Below, in pieces: positions 1 to 10,094 of a stretch of 64,000 nucleotides of DNA; positions within the stretch are counted from its first letter, which is position 1, and each line of letters opens with the position of its first letter. Under the pieces are notes generated by a model. It ran no database searches. It was given only the letters and a program-made list of their open reading frames with translations, and was not told the origin of the DNA. Source of the stretch: Isoetes taiwanensis (lineage: Eukaryota > Streptophyta > Lycopodiopsida > Isoetales > Isoetaceae). The DNA lies in assembly GCA_021234155.1 (NCBI GenBank), contig JAJEKV010000046.1:5831012-5895011 (forward strand), written 5' to 3'. Made by a program: the position numbers and the translations under genes.

Positions 1-15
1 GCATGCTTCTTTGAT

Positions 16-673
16 TTAGCAACATTTCTCAACTAATGTAGCAAGATAAGAATGATGTGAAACTGCTCTAGAGATAGCCAATAGCTGATATTGCTCATTT
101 AAAATGACACCTGCCCCTTCTAAGTCAGCTATTATGGAGTCAAATTTCTCAAAAAAATCTGTTATGTTCTCCCTATCATGCAACTTCAACTTTCTTAATT
201 GCTTTTCTAAAACATCTATTTGTGAGCAAGTTTTAGCTTCATAATTTTTGATCATGTATAGCCATATCTCTCTAGGACTTAACCCTCTTAATTTCAACTT
301 AATCACAGGACCAACCTTGCAGCAAATGATTGCTTGTGCCTCCATAATTTTAAGTTGTTCATCCACTTCTGTACTTGTTGCAGATATTGCTTGTGCGACG
401 TAAAAATATACTTCCTTCCTTCCTTCCTTCCTTCAGCAATTCCTGCACCTCCACCAACTGTTGAGCTTTCTCCATTCGAGCTGGAGCTAGTTCTCCCTAT
501 ACTTGATGTCCCTAAGACAACAATAGTACCATAGCATCTACTTGTACTTGGCTCAATCAAGTACCACAGATTTTCAAACTCCAGAACTTCTCTAATGCTT
601 TGTTTCCAGATTTGAAAACCACTCTCACCTTTAAATACTTCTATAGCATTAAAGCAACAAATCTACTTGACAT
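16..673 (-). pseudogene. Copia-type retrotransposon gag, 5' part, broken
   Basis: Reading down the minus strand from an ATG at 673, the protein opens MSSRFVALM, hits a stop and frame change near 630, continues with KGESGFQIWKQSIREVLEF (the gag start typical of plant Ty1/Copia), then shifts frame again at a GGAA-repeat insert (411-434). It resumes as a 116-residue frame (366-16) with LRGLSPREIWLYMIKNYE and a coiled stretch around LEKQLRKLKLHDRENITDFF, the usual Copia gag helices. No zinc knuckle, protease or polymerase is seen because the window edge cuts the element. The ATG lies 10 nt beyond the primer-binding site, which fixes the orientation. Gag would coat element RNA in cytoplasmic particles; this copy cannot encode a functional protein. 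Confidence 0.75.
411..434 (+). repeat. (CTTC)n microsatellite inside the gag pseudogene
   Basis: About six CTTC units follow GCGACGTAAAAATATA. That prefix resembles the 3' end (ACGTTAAAA plus a short repeat) of the non-LTR family at 1.26, 26.05, 39.9, 40.5 and 51.97 kb, so this could be a nearly fully 5'-truncated insertion. It disrupts the gag frame. Confidence 0.5.
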
Positions 674-682
674 ATTTACCAA

Positions 683-694
683 GCTCTGATACCA
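683..694 (-). other. Primer-binding site of the Copia element (initiator Met-tRNA)
   Basis: The minus strand reads TGGTATCAGAGC, the plant initiator Met-tRNA primer-binding site with no mismatch. One base separates it from TGAAGAAAATAAAGC on the plus strand, which would be the inner edge of the 5' LTR (LTR end ...TTCA on the minus strand). The outer LTR edge was not found. Confidence 0.7.
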
Positions 695-695
695 A

Positions 696-1258
696 TGAAG
701 AAAATAAAGCTATAGACTTCAAAGATAAAATTGAATGCCTATTCTTTCAAGTCCTTTACAAACCTTCAATAAATCAATGGTCCCAATATGTTAAAACTGA
801 AACAATTGTTTTAACCATTAACAGTTATCTGATGTAAGTCAAATGTGGTTGTGGAGACATGAAATGGTAGATATCCAACATGATGCCTGCTTGGATGAGG
901 AAGAGTCGAAGTCAATGGGCTACGCAGAGCTATAATTTTAAACGTCTAGGGCTAGAACATCAATGCAAGAACTATTTGGGGAATTTTTGGCGCCGTGATG
1001 GCTCTAGGTAACTTACAAATCTCACAAAGGCTCACTCCCTAAATCCGAACATGACTATGGCTTATGGAGGTATGCCAAGTCATTTGTAACGCCGGCATAA
1101 CGACATGACGTCAAAACAGAGGGACATAATGTCTAACAATTCTAAGATGGATAACAACGGTAAATAATAACCCCCAATGATATGCAGGTTAAAAAGATAT
1201 AGGGAAATACAAAGACATAATTGCAGCCTTTAAGACAGAGACTATCTCATACGACATA
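696..1258. other. Probable Copia LTR and flank, no gene seen
   Basis: The start, beside the primer-binding site, should be LTR sequence. I see no coding frame and no clear outer LTR edge. Confidence 0.3.
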
Positions 1259-1440
1259 TAATAGAATAGAATAGAATAAATTTTTTAACGCCCACGGAGA
1301 CCAATAGGTCATGGGACCCATACAATGGGCTAGTACAATCATTACTACTAGGATTAAAAAACCCCTGCCTCGAAAGGTTTTCAAGGGAAAAACCTTTGCA
1401 GTAATGATGATACTAGACAAGCGGAGATAATGACTACTGA
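1259..1440 (-). mobile_element. Non-LTR retrotransposon 3' end, (TTCTA)n tail, copy 1
   Basis: On the minus strand the order is TTTTCCCTTGAAAACC, GGGGTTTTTTAATCCT, GGGTCCCATGACCTATTGG, TCTCCGTGGGCGTTAAAAAA, then a (TTCTA)n tail at 1259-1278. The plus-strand copy at 51.84-51.99 kb has the same blocks in the same order with the same kind of tail. No reverse transcriptase is present, so only the 3' end is left. A LINE or a LINE-dependent SINE would both fit. Confidence 0.6.
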
Positions 1441-3380
1441 GGGCTTAGTAATTGCAGACGTTTATCTAGAACCTCAAGTATGTATAATGCCAAGTCATGC
1501 ACAGATGGTGCTCTGAGAAGTTGTGGAAGCGTGGAATGGAATGCTAAGGTCAAAAAATGATTCCGGACTATCTCAAAAGCAGGACAACTCAGAAGAGTAT
1601 GGCTTAAAAGTCAACAAGAGGGTTAAAAGATATCTGAAAGGAGAAAATGGGTCGATGACCCTACGGAGGACGGCTTACAACCAAAGGGAATGTAGAGAAC
1701 ATATTAAAGAAGATGATGAAAATAAAGGAGTGTGATTCATATTAATGGGTAGGCCACCTAGTTGGGAGGGTTACTACCTGCACAACTTTGGGGATGAGTT
1801 ACATAAATAAGGATGACGACGACGCTCAAGAGGTTCACTCTTGAAAATAGGGCATGAGGTGGCGTACATGTGTATGCCAAGTTACGTGTGATGGCACAAC
1901 AGCGGCATGGCATGGCATCGGCATAGAAGAACATAAGAGGTAACAATTCAAAGATCTATGAGGATGTTAAAGCATAGGGTTCCAATGAGATATTTGAGCG
2001 CTTAACTGTAACCTTGGAACATAGGCTTACGGATCATACAACATATAGTGGTAATTTAGAAGATAACAAGAGGATGAAAGAAGATCTGAAAGGTTAAATT
2101 ATTTAGTGATCCTACGGACGAAGAATTTATATATGTTATATCAAGCATACAGGTGATGAACAGCATTGGGAGTAAGAAGCAACACGTTTCAAGGCTAGGG
2201 TAAAGGAGATCGATGATAGTCGCGAGAAGGTAGCAAAGAAGATATGGACTATTATTCATTACGTGTCAGCTAGGCCTGAAGGATTTCAATTTCTACGATA
2301 ACATGGCGAACAATAATTTTACAAGGACCCTAGAAGGGTGCCTGATTGGTATTACCATTTGGGACTATTGTTCTATTTTTTCTGAGATATGTATTTTATT
2401 CTTTAAATTTAATGACCCTAAGACACTAAGATAATGGTTCGAAGGAGTTTTTCCTAATCAAATTTAGGCATTCTTGAAGGTGTTGATGAGTCAAGAATGG
2501 TGGCCTACCTTCAAGTGATAGGGTAGAAAAACTTGAAAAGAGGTTTGGCCATTACAAGTTGACAGGCATGTGATGCAGATATATAATCACTACGATATAG
2601 GCGGTGAAGGGGTACAAACTGAAACTAAAGTTAATGCTCTAGATAGATTCGAGTGAGATGTTGACATAGCTGTGGGAGTTCGAACTCAAGCAATTACTAG
2701 GTGTTACAGAGTATGTGTCATGACATGAAAAAGGTTTTTTTTTAAAGAGCACGAACATAAAGAAAAGTAGTGAAGGGTGATGGTACAATTTACAAACCCA
2801 AGGCCTAGAGGGTTGCTGCATGGCAGTGTCTAGTTGGTTGGGTCAAGAGAGGTCTATTATCTGAGAAGCAAGGCGAGTCAAGGCTTAGAGACTAAAAGAA
2901 ACAACATTAGGTATGGTTGGTTCTATAGTGCTACTTAGCTCCTGACATGTGAAGTCGAATAAAATACCATTTAAAGCAAATGAAGGTACTAGAGATTAAA
3001 TGAAGGCAGGGTTGAAAGAATTTTGCTACCAAGGCATCTACTAGAGCAAAATTATTTAAACATCAGTACTGGAGAATTCCGTACTTCTAGGGTATTGCTG
3101 CAAAATAACGTTTCTCAAAGGGGAGAGCGGATTAGGGTCCAACATAGGAGATTCTATCTCATTCAGAAGAGTCGTCATCCATCTCGCATCGACAAGGTGC
3201 GATACTATGGTCGGGGAACCCATTTCCGAGGCCAATAATGACCCTTGGGTTGAGCGCACCTTGCCATGGTGGCACAAGTCCGGCGGGATTATTGCCACCA
3301 CAGCATAGATTTACGGAAGACAGTCTTCTAATTTAAATAGAAAACAAGGCAACTATAAATAAAAAAAGAACTATTATATT
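1441..3380. other. No supportable gene; degraded repeat-like sequence
   Basis: Only short frames of 60-80 residues occur and none resembles a known family. The composition suggests old retroelement debris, but I could not identify a domain or a terminus. Confidence 0.3.
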
Positions 3381-3390
3381 CCTTCAAAAT

Positions 3391-3480
3391 GGAACTTAGC
3401 CCATTGGTAAAGTGGTTAGCTTGGGCGCAGGAGGTCAAGGGTTCAATCCCACCATACGCCTCCTTCTTTTAAAAAGGAGT
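3391..3480 (+). mobile_element. tRNA-derived SINE head (Au-like)
   Basis: A box A (TAGCCCATTGGTAAAG, about 3397-3412) and a box B (GGTTCAATCC, 3440-3449) have the spacing of an RNA polymerase III promoter and resemble the heads of plant Au-type SINEs. No tRNA cloverleaf can be closed around them, so it is not a tRNA gene. The 3' end is not defined; the unrelated tail runs to about 3510. Confidence 0.6.
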
Positions 3481-3748
3481 TGTCGTCTAGTCAACACCTC
3501 CTTAGCCGGATAAATAATACCAAACTGTTACCTGGTTCATAAATATGTACATGAACGCTGAATGATGAAAAATCTGTTCAGCTTGTTGAGGGCAAAGAAA
3601 TTTGCATTACAACAGACTATGAATATAAGGGAGATTCTCAGAAATCCACAAATCCACGTAGGCTTCGAGCCACAGCCCAGGTGCCACCATCACCAAAGTA
3701 TGTATTTTAATACGAATACCTTCATTAACCTTCCAAAATCATTGTTTT

Positions 3749-3842
3749 CCATAGAGAACACATTATTGACCCATTGCGCATCACACCCTTACCTTTCATA
3801 GAGAACACATGATTGACCCATTGCGCATCACACCCTTACCTT
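3749..3842 (+). repeat. 48-bp tandem duplication
   Basis: Two nearly identical units start CATAGAGAACACAT and end CACCCTTACCTTT. They differ mainly at TTATTGACC versus GATTGACC. Confidence 0.85.
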
Positions 3843-4915
3843 TTAAACTGGCTAGTTGGCTGCAGGAGAAATTGGACAGACAAATTTCTTGCACAACTGT
3901 GAAGATAAAACTAGATAACAACATGGGGATACAACTAATAACACAAATGGAGGATACCAGGGAACCATGGCTCAAAGACCACGAACTTTTACTTCCATAT
4001 CCTATCCATTAGATGCAGACATATGCAACATTACAGGCCTAGTTAATGCATTGACTGTTATACATTGTATAATTGCAACAACTTGAAATCACAGCCAACA
4101 TAGGGTAGAAGCACAATATAGTGTATCAAAAAAGTCTTAATTCGAACTACTATAGTAGTTAGAAAAATAGTGGGAATGTCAGGTGGTATTTTGAATTTTC
4201 CGAAACTAACGGAGAGAGGGAGGGATCGGGAAATAGCAAGAATGGGAGGGAGGGAATTCTTTTGCTGCCGACTCTTCTGGCTCCGTCATTCAACGTCCCA
4301 CCTCTGCCACACAGCTAAAACGGCATCAAGTTTTCTCCTCCATCTTTTCCCTCAGGTTGTTCTTCCGGCATCATGCACGTTCTTGTTCTTTTTCTTGTTC
4401 TAAATCTTATTCTATTGCATTAGCTTCGTCTTCTCCAGTCTTCACACTAATGCTCTTTGTTTTAATCACCATAAGGCATAAAATTTGAAGCTGTTAATTC
4501 TCTAGTTAAATTTGCGTAGAAGAGGACTCGACCTAATTCATATTCTTTATATTGAGTGCTCGATAAATTGAGTGACTTTATGCGTGATCTTCTCTAAATT
4601 CTTACCATAACTATTAAGTATTTTTAGCATACCTCATGTAATTGACTCCAACATGCTTTGTGTAAGTGAATAATGTAGGCAGCTTTGTTGAATAATGCCG
4701 GTCTTAATATTTTACATGCTGCTGAGTTCATCTTTCTAGGCAGGGAAAATATAGGACTGTAATAGCTCTTATGGACCAAAATCGTCTCTAGCCAATTGTT
4801 ACAAAATATTTACATTTGATTCAAGCATTTCTTTAATTCTAGCCAATCTTTAAACTCGCCTTTAATATGTTTACAGATCTCATGGAAGCAAAAGACAAAC
4901 GATGCAATTCCAAAT

Positions 4916-5391
4916 TTGAGCAAAGAAAGGTTTGACCTTTAAGGAGTTATATAAATCAGAGGACAAGAATGTTGATGAGAATGACATGCGAAAGATGTGT
5001 GGTAAGTCTTGTTATAGGTTCAGATTATTGAAGGAAAACAAGAAGGAAGAGTTTCTATCATTGTATACAAAAATACATGATTGTAAGAAGGTTTTAGGAG
5101 GGCAGGTGCCTCAAGCATTGGCAGTAGCATTTCTCTTACATTGCAATGGCCGTGAAATAAACTGGATGAGCTTCTACAAGCATGCAAAGTCACCGCAAAG
5201 AGTAGAGCACTTTCAAACAATGATTATGAGGATGGGTCTGGAAAAGTTACAACAAATGTTGTTCCTCGCTTGACAATGTCTCCAATTGCGCCAGTGCTTG
5301 TTGATAAGCCCACTTCACAAATCTATGTTAGCTCTAATGTGCCATGTAAGACCCAGGTGAATGATGCCAATTACGCAAAAAAAATACCAGG
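4916..5391 (+). pseudogene. Upstream exon(s) of the decayed FCP1-like gene
   Basis: A frame beginning near 4917 reads KKGLTFKELYKSEDKNVDEND and continues to HCNGREIN near 5158. The reading then moves by one frame to DELLQACKVTAKSRALS, SNNDYEDGSG and VVPRLTMSPIAPVLVDK, ending KKIPG at 5390 followed by a GTACTA donor. The amino-acid composition stays protein-like across the shift, so a one-base indel near 5160 is the simplest reading. I do not recognise a domain here. It is linked to the phosphatase domain downstream because the following exons also end ..PG at a GTAA-type donor. An acidic, charged N-terminal extension of the phosphatase is one possibility. Confidence 0.4.
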
Positions 5392-5764
5392 TACTATTTG
5401 ATTGTTGTTTTTATTTTTTTATTTTTCTGTAGTACATTCTTAGCTAAATCTAAAATCGTTGTTGTATTCATAGTTAGAAGCATGTGCTTGTATATGTTGT
5501 AAGTCAAACCTGAACTTGCGCGCTAACTCATAGGTAAAAGCATGCATTTGTGAGTTGCAGCTACAAGCTTAAGCACATGTTCTAGTTAATGTTTACTACC
5601 ATCTTAATCTTTCCAGTCACAGTTGCAATTGCAGGTGGAAGCTTACAGTTGTTTGTTGCAGATGTGTCATGCCTTACTATTTACAGTCTCAGTCTCAGCC
5701 ATGGTGCACCACGCCTTAGTAGTTGCGTGATTCAAACACAAATATAGTGAGAGAGTGTGTCATG

Positions 5765-5975
5765 CGCTTGCGACCTCCAAATTGAAGCTTGTGTCCCATA
5801 GGTCAAAGTCACGCGACTTGCGGCTTGAAGCTTGTAACGATAGGTCCGCAGTTCGCACCTTCCAGCTTGAAGCGTGTGTCATAGGTCAATCATACGACTT
5901 GCGGCTTGAAGCTTCGTCCCATAGGTCAAAGTTACTGACTTTGCAACTTGTGTCTTATAGCCGCAAGTTAATGGC
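5765..5975 (+). repeat. Diverged short tandem repeat in an intron
   Basis: About four units of 40-57 bp share GCGGCTTGAAGCTTG and CCCATAGGTCAAAG. Weaker relatives extend back to about 5480. It lies between two remnant exons of the decayed gene. Confidence 0.6.
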
Positions 5976-6033
5976 GGTCAATTGTTTATCTAATTTATTC
6001 AATATTCTAATTTAGTGTCTCTTTGTGTTTTAG

Positions 6034-6412
6034 AGATGTCGAGGATATTGGAGGAATGGATTTCTATTGCGAGAACATGATGTGAACAAGTCGACTATCG
6101 AACCGCAACTAAGTGACGAAAAGTGCAAAGGTCATCAAAGAAAATATTAAAGGTTTGGAAGCTAGAAGCGTTAGTGTGGCCAATGAGATTAAGAAGTACC
6201 AAGATTTGTGCACAAAGCTCTCAAGTCTGCCGAAGGAGGGTGTTGAGGCAACTGACTTGCAAGAAAGAGATCTTGAAGAATTGGGTGTAGCTTTGAAGCA
6301 AGCTCTCGATGACTTCTTCAATTCGAGATTTCTAGAGATGTCGAGTTGGAGCAGCTAAACAAATTGAGGCCCCGCCTTATGAGGTCATTGGCATCTCGAT
6401 CCAAAGATGTGC
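6034..6412 (+). pseudogene. Internal exon remnant of the decayed FCP1-like gene
   Basis: After a TGTTTTAG acceptor near 6033 the frame gives a helical, charged segment: VIKENIKGLEARSVSVANE, IKKYQDLCTKLSSLPKEGVE and DLEELGVALKQALDDFF. A frame change near 6325 then gives RDVELEQLNKLRPRLMRSL up to a TGA at 6410-6412. The heptad-like spacing suggests a coiled coil. I know no family for it. The continuity of protein-like sequence across the frame change argues for decay of a once-coding exon rather than chance. Confidence 0.4.
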
Positions 6413-7285
6413 AAACCTTTTGAGTTCGATCCTTGTTTGCCTACCCAAACACCGGGTCGTTGTTCATAGTATGAAGGAAGATTTGAGCATTAATTTGAAT
6501 GAAGCATGCCCATTTTGTAACAGTCACCGACATTGGATGATATGCTCTTGCCAATCATTATTGTGGAGTGTAGACATGCATATCATGTGGCATGTTGCGT
6601 AGTGCATTTCGTGTAGCATCTTCCCATGCCATTATTTTCTCAATGAATTTTTCTAACAAGTTGTTTTTTTTTTTTTGCGCTGTTCTACAATATGTTGTTA
6701 TATCGATTGTGGATATAACATGTCAAAATCATGGTCGCTTTTTCTTGGATTAAAGGGGTGCCGTGAGTCCAACATTAGCATAACCCTAGATTCGCACCGG
6801 TTGGTTGTATTCATTATTTTCAGCTCACACAAGATAACTTAATGAATGTTACTTGCATATGGAAACAGAGAAATCGAGAATGAAAGGTGTTAGCTCCACC
6901 CCGCCTCCATATCATATCCCAAGGAACATAAACTTATGCCGAGACGTTTGAGCACCGTGATTAACAACCGGAAGGGTTCTATGGACATTATTTCTTACAA
7001 AGAGCGTAAGGACAATGATGGTAACAAATCTAAAAATGTTTTCTACTTTGCAGATTTATTGCGACTTCTAAAAAGCATGACCATGTATATGTTCTTCACA
7101 TTTGCAAAACACGGATAGTCAAGGACAATCGCAACCGGTTTGAATTGCACGATAGTCGTACAACTCGATGTCTTTTGAGCCAAACACTGCAATCTTGAGT
7201 CATCCGTAATTATATGTTCAAATGGACTAGCTTTTCAAATGTTGTTGCATAGCAATGATTTTTTATTTATGTACATCTAGATATT

Positions 7286-7735
7286 CAAGGCCACTCATCA
7301 AAGATAGGTACTGCTGTGGAAGCTGAAGGTAAAAACAAAGAGTTGATATTTCACGAAGAGAATGAGCCAAAGACGACAATGATATCACCAGGTAATGCAT
7401 GTTTGGACAAACTAGGTTTCTGCAAAACTTATGTGTTTGTTATTACATGTTGTCAATTTAGCTTTCTGTAATGCTTGTAGACTTAAAGAGACCGCAACAT
7501 GCGAAAGATGTGAGCGACACTGCTTCATCACCTTGTGGAAATAAACTGAATGTGGGCAGTCCGCTTGTTGTCAATAGGGAGGCTACTTTGTGTCAATCAA
7601 AGTTTGTTGGTGCAGCAGACGATAATAAGGCCATTGAAACCCATGGTAGTCTTCCCATTTCATCATGTAGTCCAGTTGTGAAGACAAAGAAGGAGACATC
7701 TCATCGAACACAATCACAAGAATCTGTTTCACCTG
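7286..7735 (+). pseudogene. Two short exons upstream of the phosphatase domain
   Basis: Exon-like segments at about 7286-7391 (ending TTMISPG then GTAATG) and about 7480-7735 (DLKRPQHAKDVSDTASSPCG to QSQESVSPG, then GTAATT) both end in ..SPG at a consensus donor. Together with the ..IPG exon at 5390 they form a series of similar low-complexity, Ser/Pro/Thr-rich exons, presumably a disordered region before the catalytic domain. They may have arisen by exon duplication. Confidence 0.4.
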
Positions 7736-7908
7736 GTAATTCTTTGTTATTTTTGTATGAAGTGTCTCGTATTTGTTTATTTAAAGCATTTCCTTCCGTG
7801 AAATGCAAGGGCTCTAATGGTCGCAAGGAAGAAAATTAAACGTGGCGAAGTATTTAGCAACCCTTCCAAGTCTCCATGTACCAAAAGGATGAAGTCGCAT
7901 AAAAAAAG

Positions 7909-8547
7909 CTTTTGATTTTTGAGCTAGATGGAGTTTTGCTGAAGCTGTTTGAGAATACTGAGCCATTGCCAAGTTGTGTCATGGATGGTGCAGAACTAAA
8001 GCACCTTAATCACACAAAGATAGTCAGATTGCGCCCAAGGCTAAGGAGCTTCTAGAGTGGTGCAAGGATAACTTCAAGATTGCCATTTGGACAACAATGA
8101 GCAAAGATCACCGCAACTAATCTTATTCTCAATCAAATGTTTGAAAAAGCTGTTCGAGAAAAAGCTTACGGTTTACATGGTCTTCGTGTAAGTGCACAAA
8201 TACGGCATTCAAAGTTGATAGGAAGCCTATTTTGTTGAAGGAGTTGAGCAAGGTTTATTCTCAAATGAAGGGAGCATGGATGCATCATAACACATTGCTA
8301 ATCGATGATATGTTGTACCGTGGTTTTAAGAACAAACCACATAATGACGATGGTATGCCCTAACACTTATCAACCATCTAGAAGAGATGGTGACTTCTTG
8401 GCTTTGAACATCTAAAACCATGGCTGGAAGGACTGTTAGAAGTCGAGAATGTGGAAGTGTATGTTCGTGCCAATCCATTAACTAACTTTCTGGATAAGGC
8501 TTCCAAGAAAGCCGTTGATACTCTGAAGAAATACAAGTATTACTGAC
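7909..8547 (+). pseudogene. FCP1/NIF-like HAD phosphatase domain, decayed
   Basis: The domain starts LLIFELDGVLLKLFENTE, which lines up with HAD motif I (DLDxTLL); the nucleophile Asp is replaced by Glu. After VRLRP the frame moves by one to AKELLEWCKDNFKIAIWTTM (motif II, IWTT) and meets a stop near 8120. A third stretch, KPILLKELSKVYSQMKGAW then NTLLIDDMLYRGFKNKPHND, carries motif III/IV (IDD), followed by LKPWLEGLLEVENVEVYV and a C-terminal KKYKYY before TGA at 8545-8547. Plant FCP1-like (NLI-interacting factor-like) phosphatases share exactly this motif order; they dephosphorylate phosphoserines, for example on the RNA polymerase II tail. At least three frame breaks and the Asp-to-Glu change make it non-functional. 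Confidence 0.7.
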
Positions 8548-8559
8548 ATTTATCCTGTT

Positions 8560-9047
8560 GTAATTGCTTCAGTTTATTCAATATAACTTTTTCTCACTTT
8601 ACATTCTTTCTGATTTTGCTTTTATCAGATTACAATGTTACGTGATTTGTTATTGATTTGGAATCATTGTATTGATATTGATGCATTTCTTGTAAACATT
8701 GTATGTTATTCTCAAACCAGAGATTTCAAAATCATTCATTGCATTCTGCACTTTGTTCATTAGATTGAAATAGATAGAATAGATTGTGCAATTGAATTCA
8801 TTGGATTCATTTTAATAATAATGAATGCCCGGGCTCTTGAGGATGAACATGAATTTTTTCTATTGAACTTTTGAATTCAATGGTTCAATGGTTCTATAGT
8901 TAAATTGTATTGATTGTTTGATATTTAGAAGCATTGCACAAGAAGGAAAATAATCTAGATGCTAGACATTTCATGTTGAGATCCTAAAAAGGTTAAGTCG
9001 AATATTGATTAATTAAGAAAATCTTTAAAAGGAATGGATCAAGGAAT
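8560..9047. other. AT-rich 3' flank, no gene seen
   Basis: Repeated TTGAATTCAATGG-type words occur; nothing coding is visible. Confidence 0.4.
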
Positions 9048-9096
9048 GGATCTTCATGGGAAAGGAGCTTCTTCTTCTCCTTTCCCATGAAGACCC
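9048..9096. repeat. Perfect 17-bp hairpin
   Basis: Arms TCTTCATGGGAAAGGAG (9051-9067) and its exact complement (9077-9093) enclose a 9-nt loop CTTCTTCTT. Flanking bases extend the pairing with one mismatch (GGA/CCC). It may be a foldback remnant or a small-RNA-type hairpin. Confidence 0.7.
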
Positions 9097-10090
9097 AATC
9101 CAACCTAAATGAAAAATGCAAATGCTTATATAACAATGGTTTTTTTTTTCATTCATGCTTGTGGGATATATAAACCCAGGAATTGATTTAATTGAATGTT
9201 ACTGTTCATTTGGTCATTGACTCGAAAACCACTGACTCAAACTCGAACTTTGATCCACACAAAAGGGTTTGTTTACTGCCGGAATTCGATCTAATTCACC
9301 ATGTCTTTAATGATTTATCTGTGATCTATATGTACAGTGTCTGGGGCATATCAGAATTATTTATCTGTGATCTATATGTACAATTAATCCGCATGCAACT
9401 TCCCATATCGTAAAAACCATAAATCGAGAAACTTCACCCGAGACTCGCCATAATCTTCACACTAACATTGGTTCAATTTAATACACAACATGAACCAAAT
9501 CTTCACATATTAGGAAAGAACAACCACTACAAAACAAACAAAGAAACTTTGTGGCAAGTCGCTCCTTCTCTCCTAGCTGCAAATCAAACACGAGATAATG
9601 GACAATCTCTCCTGCTTTGCAGCCAACAAGAGCTAATAGACAAAGCAATGCAAATGAAAAACTTCAAACTAAAACAGTGATAATACAATTTTGCTTCCCA
9701 AAACAGAACAGGGATATTTCTTTGTATTCAAGTTTGCAATTGATGAGACAAAGATAAGTCCAAGTTGGACATTCAAATATTCAAATAATCGTTTGCTGAT
9801 GATGCAACATCAAGCAACAATAAGGTTTACAATAAGGCCTATTTCCAGGTGAATGCTTCAACTTCACAATGTAGATTCTTCACCACTGCGTGTAACTTCT
9901 GTAACTGTAATAATTGTATGTCTCCCATGTAGCAGCAAATAATATGCTCAATGAACTCACAGAAGGTAGAGTCTTCTTAAACCTGCAACAAATAATGGTA
10001 CAGTAAAGTCTCAATGCAATGCATGGAAGAAGAATTAAATCTGTATTATGTACAAGTACCTTTGTCTTCAAGAAGCAGCCTTCCACATTT
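9097..10090. other. Non-coding stretch
   Basis: Contains a 23-bp word (TTTATCTGTGATCTATATG...) repeated at about 9314 and 9358. The rest is AT-rich and without a supported frame; the right part would be 3' UTR of the transposase remnant on the minus strand. Confidence 0.4.
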
Positions 10091-10094
10091 ACTG

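Noticed and set aside
3391-3480. A tRNA gene
   Set aside because: Box A and box B are present, but acceptor, D and anticodon stems cannot be formed.
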